Source: Litomosoides sigmodontis (lineage: Eukaryota > Nematoda > Chromadorea > Rhabditida > Onchocercidae). Taken from it: a DNA stretch of 64,000 nt. Location of the stretch: NCBI GenBank assembly GCA_963070105.1, contig OY718805.1, forward strand, positions 3,654,001-3,718,000. Reading direction: 5' to 3'. A program made the translations under genes and the position numbers. Numbering within the stretch: the stretch's first letter is position 1; every line of letters starts with the position of its first letter. The notes beneath the pieces are model-generated. The model did no database searches, was not told the DNA's origin, and saw nothing but the letters and a program-made list of their open reading frames with translations. Below are positions 1 through 12,700 of the stretch, one piece after another.

Positions 1-48
1 GTTGTTATTAAAATTGTGTGAAAAAAATTTTGAATTTTCGTATTATAG

Positions 49-2296
49 ATGATGATGATAAACCAGGTGTCGAGAGTTGTCTTGTCACTGTTTTGTTATC
101 CTTCTGTGCTGCTACCTTCCTTTGCACTCCTTCTATTTTCATATGCCAAAAGGTTATTTTTTCATTTTTAGATGATACCAAGATGTGTTTTACTGAATAG
201 GGAAAGTTACAGTTGGTTAGCCATTTTATTCGAACTTCATGATTGTCTAGAATCAACTTGTTTTGCTTCGCTGATGGTTGCTGTTAATTTGTGTTATGAT
301 CTGATTGTAGTTAATGAACGAAGCTTTGTTCGAAATATTTAAGTGGACGAAATCCTCATACATACTTTGTGCAGAAAGTGCTGAATATGCTTTAAAAGCT
401 ACCGCTTTGGTTCGTTTCATAAAACATTTTTCTTTGATTTGAAACCTTTTTCCTTCATTCATTTGTTGAATCGGAAAGTTTTGGCTTTTCGGGATTTTTT
501 TCATTTTTCTTATTGCGTGAATACTGTTGTTACTTTGAAAGATTTTTAAAAGCACGGTTAATAAGTCTTGAGTTGTTTTCAGGTTAATTGGAAGTTCTTA
601 ATAAATTCACAATAGTTAGCATTTTAAGGTTTCTCATTTTTAGATTTTTTAGGCAGTAGGAAAAGGTGACATATCTTCTCTTTGTGTCACTTATGGGAAA
701 TATCTCATACCGAAGATAGCAATTCGATCAAGAGCCTACAGTAGTAATCTTCGCACACCTTGTGTACTGTCTTCATTGCTCGATCACTGTGAAAATCCTG
801 AATTATTCGAGATTACTAGTCACGTTGTTCAAGAACTTCTGCTTGCAGTCGACTTGGGATCACAGGTATATTTTCCTCATGTCGAACGTTGTATGAATTT
901 GATTTTCTAATATTGTACATGCATGTGGAGTATGTCATTTACTGCGCTTCAGGAATGGCTAATTTTGATTCTCAGGGCCATGCTTAGTTTTGGAATAGCT
1001 ATCGGGAAATGGTTTCCCGACATCAGGCCCCAAGAAGTTGAATACAGTGAGGATGATCCAGATAAGACAGTTCCTAAGCCTGATTTTGTTAAGTCCATAA
1101 ACAATATTTTGATGAGGTACGTTTAATTATTTTTCCAATAAATGGTTCAGTCGATTGTAAAACTAATTTGTTCGATATGAACTTCTAATTCATAGTGATG
1201 TAAAATACAGAAATTGCGAAAATTAGATAAAAATTTTTGGTTTTTCAGAACGAAGCATCTTCTCTTTTCCTCTCATGTACCAGTGCGCTTAGTAATTCTG
1301 GAACTCTTGGGTGTGTGTCTGATTGATTTACAACATTTCCCAGATGATTACCTACCGATGATTCATGAGAACTGGTTCGCAGTTTTTGACTGTCTTCAAG
1401 AGAAAAACTTAAATGTACGACTGAATGGATTTAAGGTAATTGCTGTGAAAGTTTCGTGTTACAATAGAAACGGTAGGTGTATGAGTTATTGAAAAGTATG
1501 ATCTAGTATACTGGAAGAGAAATTATGATTCCGTATGTCAAAAGTCCGCTCAGAAATTTGTCATTAATTTTGAAATCAATTTATTTTTGAATCATTTTAA
1601 ATATTGAGTTATATGTTATTCTTTACTCTTTCTTTTCGTGTTTTTTCACTTTTGCAATCCATCTAAATTTTATTTTGGAATTTCATCATTCTTCAGTTTT
1701 TGTTTAAAAGAAGTTCCAATTGTAAGCCTCTGCTGTCGAAGATTATTCACGTTATGTAAATAATTTCCTCCTCTTTTTATTTTTCTTTTCTCTGGACTTC
1801 AGCGTAACTGTTTTATAGGTTGTTGTAACAATGTGTAAACTTTCCGGCAGTTTTTGTTATCGTCGTTTCATCCCTCAGGTGTGGCCATCAATTCGTAAAT
1901 TCATGCTTGAGCAAAGTGCTGCAAGTGCTAGTGCCCAACTAGTTTATTTGCATTCGGCTGCTTATAAATTTCAGCAAATTGTTCTGGAAAAGTAAGTTTT
2001 TGCGAATTTCTCCTGAATATCTCTGCAGTAACTTTTTGATTCAAATTTATTTTAATACAAATGCATGCGCTTCTTTAACAAGCTCTGTTTACAGCTTGGA
2101 TACGATTTTTTGTTCAATCGAAGCGCGTGGTACAGATTGGGGAAGTGCTATAGAAATGGCCAAAGCGTACTGCGATGTTTCACAGCCTGAAACCTTTCAA
2201 AATGCAGCAAAAAAATTGCTTTTTATGTGCGAAAGGAAATCAAGAGAAATCAATGATGAATCGGAAAATATAATCGGTTCATCTTCGGTACAATGA
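49..2296 (+). CDS. tti1: TELO2-interacting protein 1 (TTI1) homolog, 3' part
   Basis: TTI1 is a HEAT-repeat scaffold of the TEL2-TTI1-TTI2 co-chaperone that assembles PIKK kinases (ATM, ATR, mTOR). Hand-spliced exons are 49-152, 311-409, 653-865, 953-1116, 1249-1435, 1819-1991 and 2095-2296; phases agree at every junction and the model ends in TGA. The product aligns by eye with the C-terminal half of human TTI1. Examples are a block with ALLVDLG/WFPD-like spacing (here LLLAVDLGSQ, then IGKWFPD), an acidic stretch EYSEDDPDK before the last HEAT units, and YLPMIHENWFAVFDCL, which matches the 'LLPLAHQAWPSLVHRL' helix. The 5' part lies outside the window. The first exon (49-152) is the weakest, supported only by phase and loose similarity. 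A poly(A) signal AATAAA lies at 2442-2447. The downstream neighbour on the same strand is about 1 kb away, so an operon is not evident. Confidence 0.82.
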
Positions 2297-3348
2297 ATGT
2301 GTGATCTCTTTCGTCTAAGATCTCTTTTTTCAATGCATTTAATGCTGTTATATGGTGCTAATGATAATAATGGAGTTTCATAGAAAGGAAAAAACAAAGC
2401 GGTTGTTTTAAATCAACCGAAAGGAGCCGTCTAGTGGATTAAATAAAATTCCTTAGATTGAATTTCCAGTTTAGCTGACAAGTTGATTTTTGGTCATTCT
2501 TATTAGTTCCGTTACCTGGCGAAGACTCATTAGTGAATGACATCAATATTTGTATGATTTTAAACGTGAGTTATTGTCATGCAAGAATGAACGCCCTTTA
2601 TTGTAAATCATTAGAAAAAGGTGTGTTGTCAAGCAGCAAATTTCAGTAATAAAAGGTGGAAAAGAAGGCATGCAAAGAGGACAGAAATTTGGGGTTAAAG
2701 AGTTGATGAATGAAGTGATTGGGAGAGAGAGAGACACATACACACACATTTGACTAGAAATTTCATATAAGAAGTGGTAATTGAAATTTCTTGTTAAGGT
2801 ATGGAAGCATCATATCTCTGTGCGGTGCATTAATCGTTGTCGTTTCATTTGAATGAAAACGGGCATTTTTTTCCCTGAAGGACGACACTAAGGTGAAAAT
2901 ATTTGAAGGTTGATGACTCATGTGATCTTTGTCCCAATTTTTGAAAAGTGCAGGATTGCATATGTGATTTCATATCTCTTTGGGAATTCAGATTCCCTCA
3001 TCGGTGAAATCTTGGAGACCTGTCTTTGGATGTGCAATAGGACCACCTACGAAATACTGCAACACGACCACCTATACTATTATGTACTTTTAAGTTTTTG
3101 TACACTGATCATAATTACACCATATAAATACTACGGTATTTTTGAGTTACAATATAGGAATCTCTTCTAAGTATTAACACAGCAAGAATAATGGACAGGC
3201 AGATCCACAAAGCTATTATTAGGTTCGGAGTATTTTTAGTTGACTTTTTGATGTCAAGGAAGTTGGGCTTGCCACTTTTCTCATTTATTTCGTCAAAATT
3301 AACTTTTTGTAAGAATTGAAAATTTTGGTTGGAATATGTAAAATTTAG
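2297..3348. other. TTI1 3' UTR and intergenic DNA
   Basis: About 1 kb with a poly(A) signal at 2442-2447 and a small GA then CA tract near 2722-2747. An open frame at 2910-3170 has no recognisable domain and poor coding character. Upstream exons of the following FAS1 gene, including a signal peptide, should lie here if that gene is complete, but I could not identify them. Confidence 0.5.
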
Positions 3349-4036
3349 CCTTCGCCAAAAACTATGAATACATTGGAAGAATTGATAAGCGACTGACGTG
3401 AGTTTTTTGTATTCGCTTCGTTATTCAATGACACTAATATCGATTTGAAAACTAACCAATTGTATACCATTTTCTTACCTTCCAACGAGCCGAATAATCA
3501 AGTTCGAGCGTTAAAAACGAATAAAACATTGGCAAATGACTTCATACGCAGATATATTTTTAAGGGTAAATATTACAAGCTTAAATTACATTCTTCAACG
3601 ATTTCCTTTACCATTTAAATTTATTTGGTTCTTCCCACGAATTAATGATAGACAGTTACTGAAGTTATGCATACTTCATTTGCAGGATTGTTATGTTCAA
3701 AAAATCGCCATGTAAGGAGAGCTTTAGTTTTCAAAAATTTTGAAGGTGAATATTACAATGGTCGAGGAGTAGACGAGAAGATAACAATTGGTAATAGTGA
3801 TTTGCAGGTTAATAAACAGTACCATACAACTGCTCTAAACGTGTCACTAGTTTGAAAGAAATTTATTTCTCAACGCTTATGACAAACTCTATAAGTTCTA
3901 CGGCAGTGTAATATGTGTGTTTGGCACTTTTTAAATTGTTAATTAAAAGTTAGATTTTGAAATGCAGGATATGGATATACTTGCTGTGAATGGTATTCTG
4001 CATACACTGGAGAGTCCAATAAAAAGTCAAACATAA
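3349..4036 (+). pseudogene. Fasciclin (FAS1) domain gene end with in-frame TGA
   Basis: Three exons with matching phases, 3349-3565, 3686-3807 and 3968-4036, give the end of a FAS1 adhesion domain. It begins TMNTLEELISD, has the hallmark strand LYTIFLPSNEP (FAS1 'fTvFaPtneAf'), and closes with MDILAVNGILHTLESPI (FAS1 'atNGviHvid') before TAA at 4034-4036. FAS1 proteins are secreted or GPI-anchored adhesion proteins. A TGA at 3394-3396 interrupts the frame between the first helix and the rest of the domain, with frame and similarity intact on both sides. No intron can remove it without losing the core strand. No signal peptide or earlier FAS1 exon was found. Poly(A) signals lie at 4101-4106 and 4112-4117. 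It may be a decaying gene, a sequence error, or the last exons of a gene starting after the stop. Confidence 0.65.
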
Positions 4037-4480
4037 CGGAAACACCATACACTATGCTCGATTTTTGATTTCATTTAATTCGTCTCTACATGTTCGTTTT
4101 AATAAACAAGGAATAAAATTATTCGTAACAACATGACATAGCACACAGCATTGAAATCCTGAAATATGAAAGGAAAGAAGCACAGATTAAAGAATTCGAA
4201 CTCAGCAAAACTGTGACGTATACCTCAATGGTAATTAATTTTGCAAAGATATCATGAAAGTGAGTGAAGGATGTTCCCAGTAAACATTTACCAATTCAAA
4301 AAGCAACGCTTATGCTTCGAATAGACGCTGCGTACAAGATATAACTCCTGCTATCAGAAGGTCGTACTTTTTTGTGCATATATCACACTCTTATTCAAAT
4401 TGCCAAAAACTTAAATATAAAAAAATGTGAATGCAATCTGAGAATATCTAGACGTTTCAAAGAGGTAGTTCACGTGTAAA

Positions 4481-7400
4481 ATGACACCATCCAACGAAAC
4501 ACTCAACCACCCCAGCGTACACATCCACAGGAGTTACGATGGCGTAACTTGTGAGACTGTACTTTTCATACTAAGCACGTTAAAAATGGTCAATGAAATG
4601 TATGGCGGGAAGGACGGAAATTAAATTTTCTTGCAAAAAGGACACTAATGACATCTTTAGGCATTTTTAAATAAATATTGCTGTTCTATCGCGTATAAGC
4701 GAAATTTTGATTGATTGCCACCAACAAATTATTTCAGTTGAATTTCTCTATAAAGTTGTCGAAGAGCCATTCGGTGAAGGGACTATCAACGAAAGACACT
4801 GCGACAATATCACAAGCCGTGAGATGGGGAGAGTGCTACTGAATCGACAAAGGTATGAAAATTTACTAAAAATTTGCTAAACTTGATAATTAGGATTAAA
4901 GCTGAAATAAAACTCGAAGGACAAATGTATTGAATCTACCTAGTAATATTGTAAGAGCAGTTAAGCAAAATCTGTAGATGCAGCGTTTCCCCTTCTATCA
5001 CTTAGTAATTTCGAGGGAAATTTTTATATTTTACCTCAAGATTCCTGAGACTCGTTTTTCTAGAATTTGAATGAATTTGAATGATGGTTAAAGGTTGAAG
5101 GTTATATCTGCTTGTAAGAGATTAAAGATAGATTGTCTCTAATCTGATAACATTAGCAGTTAAAAATGTCTATATATGGTTTTAGTATTGCGGGAATTTA
5201 AGCTGACTGTATATCATTTCTTTTCAATTCCAGCACACGTCGTGCTTCAACATTGCGTAAAACAAATGATGGTGGAGTGTCAAAACAGCTTACAGCTGCT
5301 GAAAAACGAAAAAGGATGATTGAGGCTGGTGCGAAATATGCGTAAGTTTTGGGTCAGATGTCATTTTTGCACTTAAAACTTTCAAGTGATCATAAATATA
5401 CAGTGAGCCGGAACCACTCCTTCTGCATCTCTGTATATGGAGTCCTCAGGGACTTACACATAATAATCAAATTTTTATCGAAAAAAGGTAATCGATAGTA
5501 CATTTCTGTCAGAAAAAAGTTTTTATTTAAAAAAATTGAATCCTGCAAACTCACAAACTTTGGTATTTCAAGCTCTGGAAACATCCAAATATGATTATTT
5601 CGAGTATTTCATTAAAGAGCTAGGCGATTGGTAACTGTACGTGCACAAGACGTTAATTTTTCAGAGCACAAAATCGGAAAATCAAGACGGATTGTTCATC
5701 AGGTGCTCACTTCATGAAATTTAACGTTAAGGTCAGGTTATCATATTTTAAATAGTTAGATGAAATGTAATCTTGGACATGAAAATAGCACTTTTATATA
5801 TAACTTTCTATTATTCTTCAACCATTTAAAAGACTGTTCCTTATTTTGAGTTTTGCAGACGGTTCCAGGGCCAGTTGTCAAAAAAGGATCGTGCAGGAAA
5901 TCGACAGTACCTCTGAAGCTACAGCACATTTCGCCAAACAAAAAGAAGCAAATAATTGATATATCTAGTACCCATCAACCAATTTCTGATAACACTCCCA
6001 GTGTAAACGCTTAGTTCTAATTATAAAGACCAATATTCCTGGTATTTGGTCTTTGTGGCTCAAAAAGAATAGATTTCAGTGCTCAGATGCAAAAACCAAG
6101 CCAAAGATTCATTTTATAAAAGCACCTCTGAAACCAATCAATGAAATATTTGAGCGAGATGAAGCTGCATTGACAAGCATTTTAAGCAGGTGTCCACAGA
6201 ATTCATTTTCTGGAAGAGCTTCTATGTTTGTGAGTTTTTTAGCTCGGTGTTTTCTTAGTTTTATTCAAGTTAATTCTGTTCTACTCAAGAAAAATTTTTT
6301 TTATGCGCTCAAACACCATGAAATTAGATTATTTTAAGTTCTTTTTTGACTGTAAAACGATTGTATCAGAAATTATGCATTTCTTATCTCTGTTAAAACT
6401 TTATTTAACTTTTGTCCTTCTTCATTCAGCGTGGCCGTGAAAGGCCATCATTATTTCCGAATGGTGTTAATCCCTTGGATACAGCTGCTGTGAAGTTTGC
6501 GAAACCTTTGCCGTTAACGACGTTAGCCGCTCGCTCTTTTTCTCTAGGAATGATGAGTTCTACGAAAGCCGATACTACATCTATTTTAGTTACACCATCA
6601 TCAAGTGTTAAGATATCGAAAAGAACACCAGTTGGTTTTCCATGCTTAAAACTTCTTAAAATTCCATAGGACTGGACGGATTTTGAATTTATATTGAGAA
6701 ATATAGTTTTGTGCGTCATGGCATATGATAGTGAATGGAAATTTTGTATGAAATTATTTTGCAGGCAAAAACTGTTAGGTTTGACGAGAGCGCTGATTTC
6801 CGAAGTTCAAAAATCGATAGCATATCTTTTCCAGAAACTAGTGCTCCTGAAATTAGACCAACTTCCTTGGAAGCTACAGTAAGTCTTTCAAAATTGGATT
6901 CTTTTTGCATTAATTCATTTATGTAACTGTTCGTTCCAGAATGAGATGGTTTTGGATGTGAAAATGAAATTCGATGACATGTTAGAAAAGCTGAGAAATT
7001 TGCCAGCAAGTGTTTTTAGCAACTTGAAAGAAGCAGTGCATCAAATTGATTATGAAAAATCAAGGTAAATTTCTATATATATTTATTTAAATTCTGATTA
7101 GTAATTTGGCATTTTATATATTGACTTCTTTCGAAGCAGTCATTATTCGCTGTAGAACATTAATAGAAGTGTCCTAATTTTGAAAGGATTCATAATTCAG
7201 ACCAATTTGAAAAGCAGATTAGGTAGTAAAATCCTTGAATATGAATTCATTGGTGATTCAGAAACGTTAACAGAACGCGTAATGAGTATCCATCCAATCC
7301 ATCGTTGGATTCAAAAACATTCTCACTCTCGGAACCTGAAGCGAAGGAAGTCTTGCCTAGTCGTTATCGATCATCATTGGATTGCATTGCTTCACGAACA

Positions 7401-7642
7401 AGACGAAAGATTCGTGTGTCTGAGGTGTGTGTCAGCCAGGTAATTTTGTTTACAGCTCCTTGAAGTTTCGTAAAACTAAACTTAGAGAACTAGTTTTATA
7501 TGTGATATACTATAAGATAATGGACCGTGATGTAATAATGCGCTTTTTTGATTCCATTTTACTTTTTCTAAATATATTGCAGGAATTTCCATTAACGGTG
7601 GAGTCATCTTCAGAAAAAGACTGCGATCCTATGTTTCATTAG
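4481..7642 (+). CDS. Unrecognised basic Ser/Thr-rich protein with KTVRF motif
   Basis: I do not recognise this family. The model is 438 aa with exons 4481-4550 (tentative), 4738-4852, 5234-5341, 5665-5731, 5859-6002, 6080-6229, 6430-6630, 6765-6878, 6940-7064, 7262-7424 and 7583-7642. All phases agree and it ends in TAG. The protein is lysine/arginine/serine-rich and probably largely disordered. It has basic clusters (AAEKRKRM, SPNKKKQ, ASRTRRKIR), a more hydrophobic middle (RPSLFPNGVNPLD to LAARSFSLG), and a short amphipathic helix-like segment (MKFDDMLEKLRNL). KRTPAKTVRFDES contains KTVRF, which fits the RVxF docking consensus for protein phosphatase 1, beside a possible TP phospho-site. 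A nuclear, spindle or chromatin role is possible but is inference only. The first exon and ATG are a guess; every exon from 4738 on is supported by phase and codon texture. Confidence 0.62.
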
Positions 7643-8316
7643 AATGCCTTACTCAAAAGGATGAGGGAGTCTAACATTTAATGTAAGTTGACGGCTAACT
7701 TGCCATTAGCTTTCCGACTTATTCATATTACTTTATTACTATTCATTAAAATTATAATAGAATCTAAAGGTCTGTAGTTTGTAAATTATATGCCCAGATC
7801 ATTCAAAAAACTTGGTAGTGTGGTAAATATAGAAAGGAATAGTAATATGAATACAAAGTTCAGATAAAGAGTGCAAATGTTTCAATCATTGCAATTGATT
7901 ATTACCGAATCTGAATTTGTTTGCAGCAGTAAGAATTCAACAGAAATGAAACGAGTTCTGTCCGACAAGTATAACCAATTGAATTATGTTAGCGGATCTT
8001 TCAAAGCTTCTCAAAGACAGACTGCCATTATTTTTGCTGCGTCTTTTGTATTGATTAAAAGGCTAATTTGGGGAGGGGAGTAATGTATGTAAGATTTGTA
8101 GGTTTTCAATTTTTTACAAAATATTTTTGGATAATGAATTCAGGAAGCCATGACTAATTCTTCATTGTTATCTTCAGAAGTCATTAAAATCATAATAATT
8201 ATGAAATAATAAAATGTGAAAGTTTAAAATATCTAATTTCTACCTCTTCACTTACTGAATATATAGTTAATGTGGGATTGAACTTCGAGATTTTTCTGTT
8301 TGAAAGTTTGTAGTAC

Positions 8317-8345
8317 ATAAATGCTGTATTTAATACAGCATTTAT
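8317..8345. repeat. Near-perfect 29-nt palindrome
   Basis: Arms ATAAATGCTGTATT and AATACAGCATTTAT (14 bp, perfect) are separated by one T. As DNA it could extrude as a cruciform or bind a dimeric factor. Confidence 0.85.
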
Positions 8346-9060
8346 AAACAATTCAATCGCAGCTGGGACGGAGATCGTTGATACAATCATAGTTACATTA
8401 AATGTTTGGGAAGAATCACAATTCTAAAAGGAATTCGTACTGCAGGAATTTGTAGCATTTAATCAATTGATAATTAAAATCATTCCAGTTGCTCATCAAG
8501 AAAATTACTTATAATGTTACAAGCAAGTAAAACAGAAACCGAATGGCTACTACTTTATGGTTTCACTATCTAGATTTTTTTCTAAATATAGTTTATTTTG
8601 ATCAACTTTTTCTTAGGACTTCATAGGAACAAGTGTTTTGTACTATCATATTTATTGTATTACTGTATAATTTAGTGTGTTTGATTTTTGCTTTTGCCAT
8701 GTCCTATCAAGTGTTCTTTCCATCTGCCTATCTACCTATATGTATATGTATAGAGCGAGAAAGTATCTTTTCAATATAACTTTCATTAATTGTGAAAAAA
8801 TAACGATTTTACCAAAATATATCTCATTCCTTGGTAGAACAATTTAATGAGAGATGCTTATATAAAAACGGATCTATGAACGTTGTTCCCTCTCAAAATC
8901 TTCGTCTATCGGTATGCGGTAGTGAAGTATTGGATTGCCAAATTAGCTCAGTAATATTTATTTTTGGAAACACTTGAATAGATCAGGAGATGGTTTGATT
9001 TATGGAATTTCCCTCTTCTGCTTCACGTACTCCTAGGCTACTGTACTATCGCTTGAGATA

Positions 9061-9094
9061 CGAAGTTCTGCACAAACACGAAAGCAGAACTTCG
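9061..9094. repeat. Inverted repeat, 11-bp arms
   Basis: CGAAGTTCTGC at 9061-9071 and GCAGAACTTCG at 9084-9094 are exact reverse complements around a 12-nt loop, giving a GC-containing stem in AT-rich DNA upstream of npl-4. Confidence 0.85.
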
Positions 9095-9757
9095 ATGAGA
9101 ATTGAATTCGCTCTTCGTTAATGAATGAATGTATTTGGAGATTTGGCATTCTCAAGCTGTTTTTGCTCAATTTGCCTTCAGTCGTTGCTGTTTTATAGCC
9201 TATCCAAAACTGCATAGAAACCAATACCCACGATATCCTCATTAGTACATATCCACCGATAGGAGCTAATGGCTCTTGTTTGTCGGAAAAGCAGAGAGGA
9301 AAAGAGATGCTATTTGACACCCACTTTATGCAAGGATCGTACACCTAGCGGCCCGCACCTTTCAACCTTTATGAAGTTGGTGCTTTGCGGATGCCCGAGT
9401 CTCAAAAAAAGACCCTTACGCTCAGTGTTGGGAGGTAGCATTTCGTGATGCTGCCGATATTGTTACCCGCATTAGTACATTTATGTCCCGTATGCAACTT
9501 AAGAATTTGTCAGCGGATTAACTTAAGAATCTCATTATGTTTCAACAGGTCGTAATTTCAGGATTGTAGAAGGAAGAATTCGAATTATGGTACATGAATC
9601 ATTAATGGTTTGTTTCTCTCCTTTACTGGCAAATATTGCACTTATTTGACTGTTACGTGTTGATAGTTAATAGTCGCGTAATTATCACATTGGTCCTCAC
9701 ACAGAGGGAATTTTGTAGTTTGATGAATACATCATTCATATCTTATGTTATTTAAAG

Positions 9758-12700
9758 GAAAAAATTGACGAAGTGGACAATTACCTTGCAAAGCAAGATG
9801 GGATGATTATACGGGAGAAGGACCCACACATGTGTCATCACGGCTCACGTCAAAAATGCACTCACTGTTTGCCGTTAGATGTAGGTTCCTCACATTATTA
9901 AAAATATTATTTTTTTTTACTTTGTCGCATAACTCCAGTTGCTCAGATATCAGAACTGCATTTAGACTCATTCTTTCACTTGCGATGACAAGTGAGGATT
10001 GCAGTAAATTTCATAAGTCGTAGCTTGATTCTTCCTGTTTCTTTCTTTATTTTTTTTAGCCGTACGATGAAGAGTACCTCAAAAAAAAAGATATTAAACA
10101 CATGTCTTTCCATGCATATGTACGTAAAATGACCGCTGGTCACGGTAAAGGAACGCAGCTAAAAAAACCGCTGGAAAATATTGTTTGTTCACTGAAACCC
10201 AATTGTCCAAGTCATAAACCTTACCCACAAGGTATATGCAGCAAATGTCGGCCTCCGATGGTTACACTCAATAGACAGGTCTTAAACTTTTATTCAAGAA
10301 AGTTTCTTGCATGTTACACGATGGTAAAAACAATAAAAACGGTATATCTTCAACTGGCTTTGAATTTAAATGAAGGAATGCATAACGTTTTCTCAAATTT
10401 GTAGCGTTTTCGGCACGTGGACAATATATCAATTGAAAATGAAGAAGTTGTGAATCGTTTTCTTGCATTTTGGCGTAAAACAGGTCATCAAAGAGTGGGT
10501 TACATGATTGGACGTTACGAATCGTTTCAAGAGATTCCACTTGGGATTAAAGCAACAGTTGCTGCTATTTATGAACCACCGCAGGTTTGACTTTCTAATT
10601 TGTTAAGTTTAATTTTTTTTATATTTCCTTTTCGAGATTCTATTTCTGCTATTCAAATTTATGGTGTTTTTAGTCTTGTTCGGCCAATTCAATAAGTCTA
10701 GAAGTTGATCCACAAGAAAGCATGGTAGATGAACTTTGTTCGTATCTCAATTTGAAACGCGTTGGTTGGATTTTTACTGATCTATGGTCTGCAGATTCAT
10801 CTAAAGGCACCGTTTGTTGCACGCGGCATAAGGTTTCCATATTCCATGATTTTTTTTCCTTTTTCAGGATTAAACTATTGCTTTACGCTTTTAGGAAATC
10901 CATGGTTTGGACATTATTTTTCGTTTCAGGATTCTTTTTTTCTTACTGCACAGGAATGCATCACAGCTGGTTGGTTGCAAAATAAATATCCTAACATAAC
11001 CTCTTTTTGCACTGATGGATATTTTGGCTCTAAATTCACTACAGTTGTTGCGTCAGGTCTGTTTTTGAAATAATGGATCAACTTTATATCATTCAGAACA
11101 TTTATTTTGTTGATTTTTGGTAGTGCTGCTAATCTTGTCTACAATCTATTCAGTTGTAATCTACGCCCGCTTAAAAGCGATATATATTAAAATCAAGACT
11201 TGAATCGACATGTGATTGTCTAGACGAAAGCTGAGTAAGTGTAAGTTGATATAAAATGCAAGGTTATGGTTTATATTCACGGACCGGCTTGAAAACGTAT
11301 ACTAATGAGTAAAACATGTGAAAGCTTCATTCTTAAAGTTTGAACTGATCAGTGCCGGGTACAACTGCTTATATTATTTAATGATGCAATTTCGGTTTCA
11401 TTCGGTACATTTTTCCTATGTTACAACGCTTACAGGCAATGAGTGGAATCAAATTGATTTTAGCGGTTACCAAGTTTCCAATCAGTGTGCATCTCTTGTT
11501 GAGGCAAATCTGTTGTGTCCAACCTCTCATCCTGAGTTGGCGTATTTGCGTGAAGTGCCTTTAACTCCATCACAGTATATCACTGACGTCTATTATATGG
11601 TACGCTGCATCGAAGTTTGTTGCCTCATAAATCTTTTGTAAGTGCTGAATAAATTTATTTACAGGAAAAGAATGAATACGGCGTTGAAACAAGAAAAAAT
11701 GGTCGTCCAATGCCTGTTGAGTACTTGCTTGTTGATGTTCCGGCAGGAATGCCGAAGGAACCACGCGCTACATTTTATTATTCAAAAAAATGTTATTTTC
11801 CAACTGAGAATCGTTGCTTAATTGGCGAATTGCAGGTATATATTCATTTGAAATTCTTTTACAAAAAGATAGATAGAATAGAAATAGAAAACTATGGTTT
11901 CGCAGTTTCTCTTTTTTTTCTTTCCTTTAAATAAAATCTTTACGATTGTTCAATATCTATTTTTTTTAGTAGCCAAAATAAAATTTTCCTGTTTACTTGT
12001 GATGACACAAACCAAGTTTTGCACTCGACGCTTTTGTGTGTGCTTAAACTATGCTCATGAGAAAATGCTGTTAATAGCTTCATAACTTGATAGTTTTATC
12101 ATATTGCAACTGACTTAGACTTTACTGACACAGGATATGGTTTTCCTTACTGTTCTGTTTATTCTGTCAGCTTCGAATGTTCCCTTTAGGATTCAAAAGC
12201 AGTTGGTCGATATATATCTGAATTTTCGCAGAATCAATTTATTGAATTGGCAACAAATTTTCATTTCCTTCTTTTCCTTCTTAATAATGATATAGTGAAA
12301 TTCTCAAAGGTGAACTATATTTTTTATTTTTTAATTTTCTATCTTTAAAAGGTTCAAAATTATTTTGAATTGGTAAAAGGAAAAACTTTACCTGCAATGA
12401 TGAAAACATTCAAGTCAAAACGCAAAACATAATTAGTATTATCATGTAAAGGAGTCGTATTGTGGAATACAAGTTACGAAGTAAATTTCAGGAAGAAGTT
12501 AAGTCTCTTTGTGATATAGTTCAAGAACAAGATCGAGGTAAAGCGATGGATTGGGCATCTGGCAATGCGAACTGGGCAACATTGTCAACATTATGCCTTC
12601 ATTCAATGCAAGGTGAAAGTACTGATTTTCAACAAGTTTTCAAGGGCATTTGAAATCATCTAATAAACAAAAAATGTATAGGTTTTTCATTTAAAGAAGT

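Larger units (their letters stand above)
7643..9757. other. Intergenic DNA, probably holding unidentified 5' exons of npl-4
   Basis: No convincing exon seen. The N-terminal ubiquitin-like domain of NPL4 should be encoded upstream of 9758 but was not recognisable. Small frames at 7871-8083 (+) and 9033-9344 (-) lack family similarity. A GC-richer patch at about 9340-9480 is unexplained. Two inverted repeats are listed separately. Confidence 0.5.

Noticed and set aside
7871..8083. 70-codon plus-strand frame
   Set aside because: No domain, no good splice partners with matching phase, and not similar to the missing NPL4 N-terminus.
9033..9344. 103-codon minus-strand frame
   Set aside because: No family similarity in any frame. 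The upstream minus-strand sequence has stops in all frames, and a retroelement origin could not be supported.
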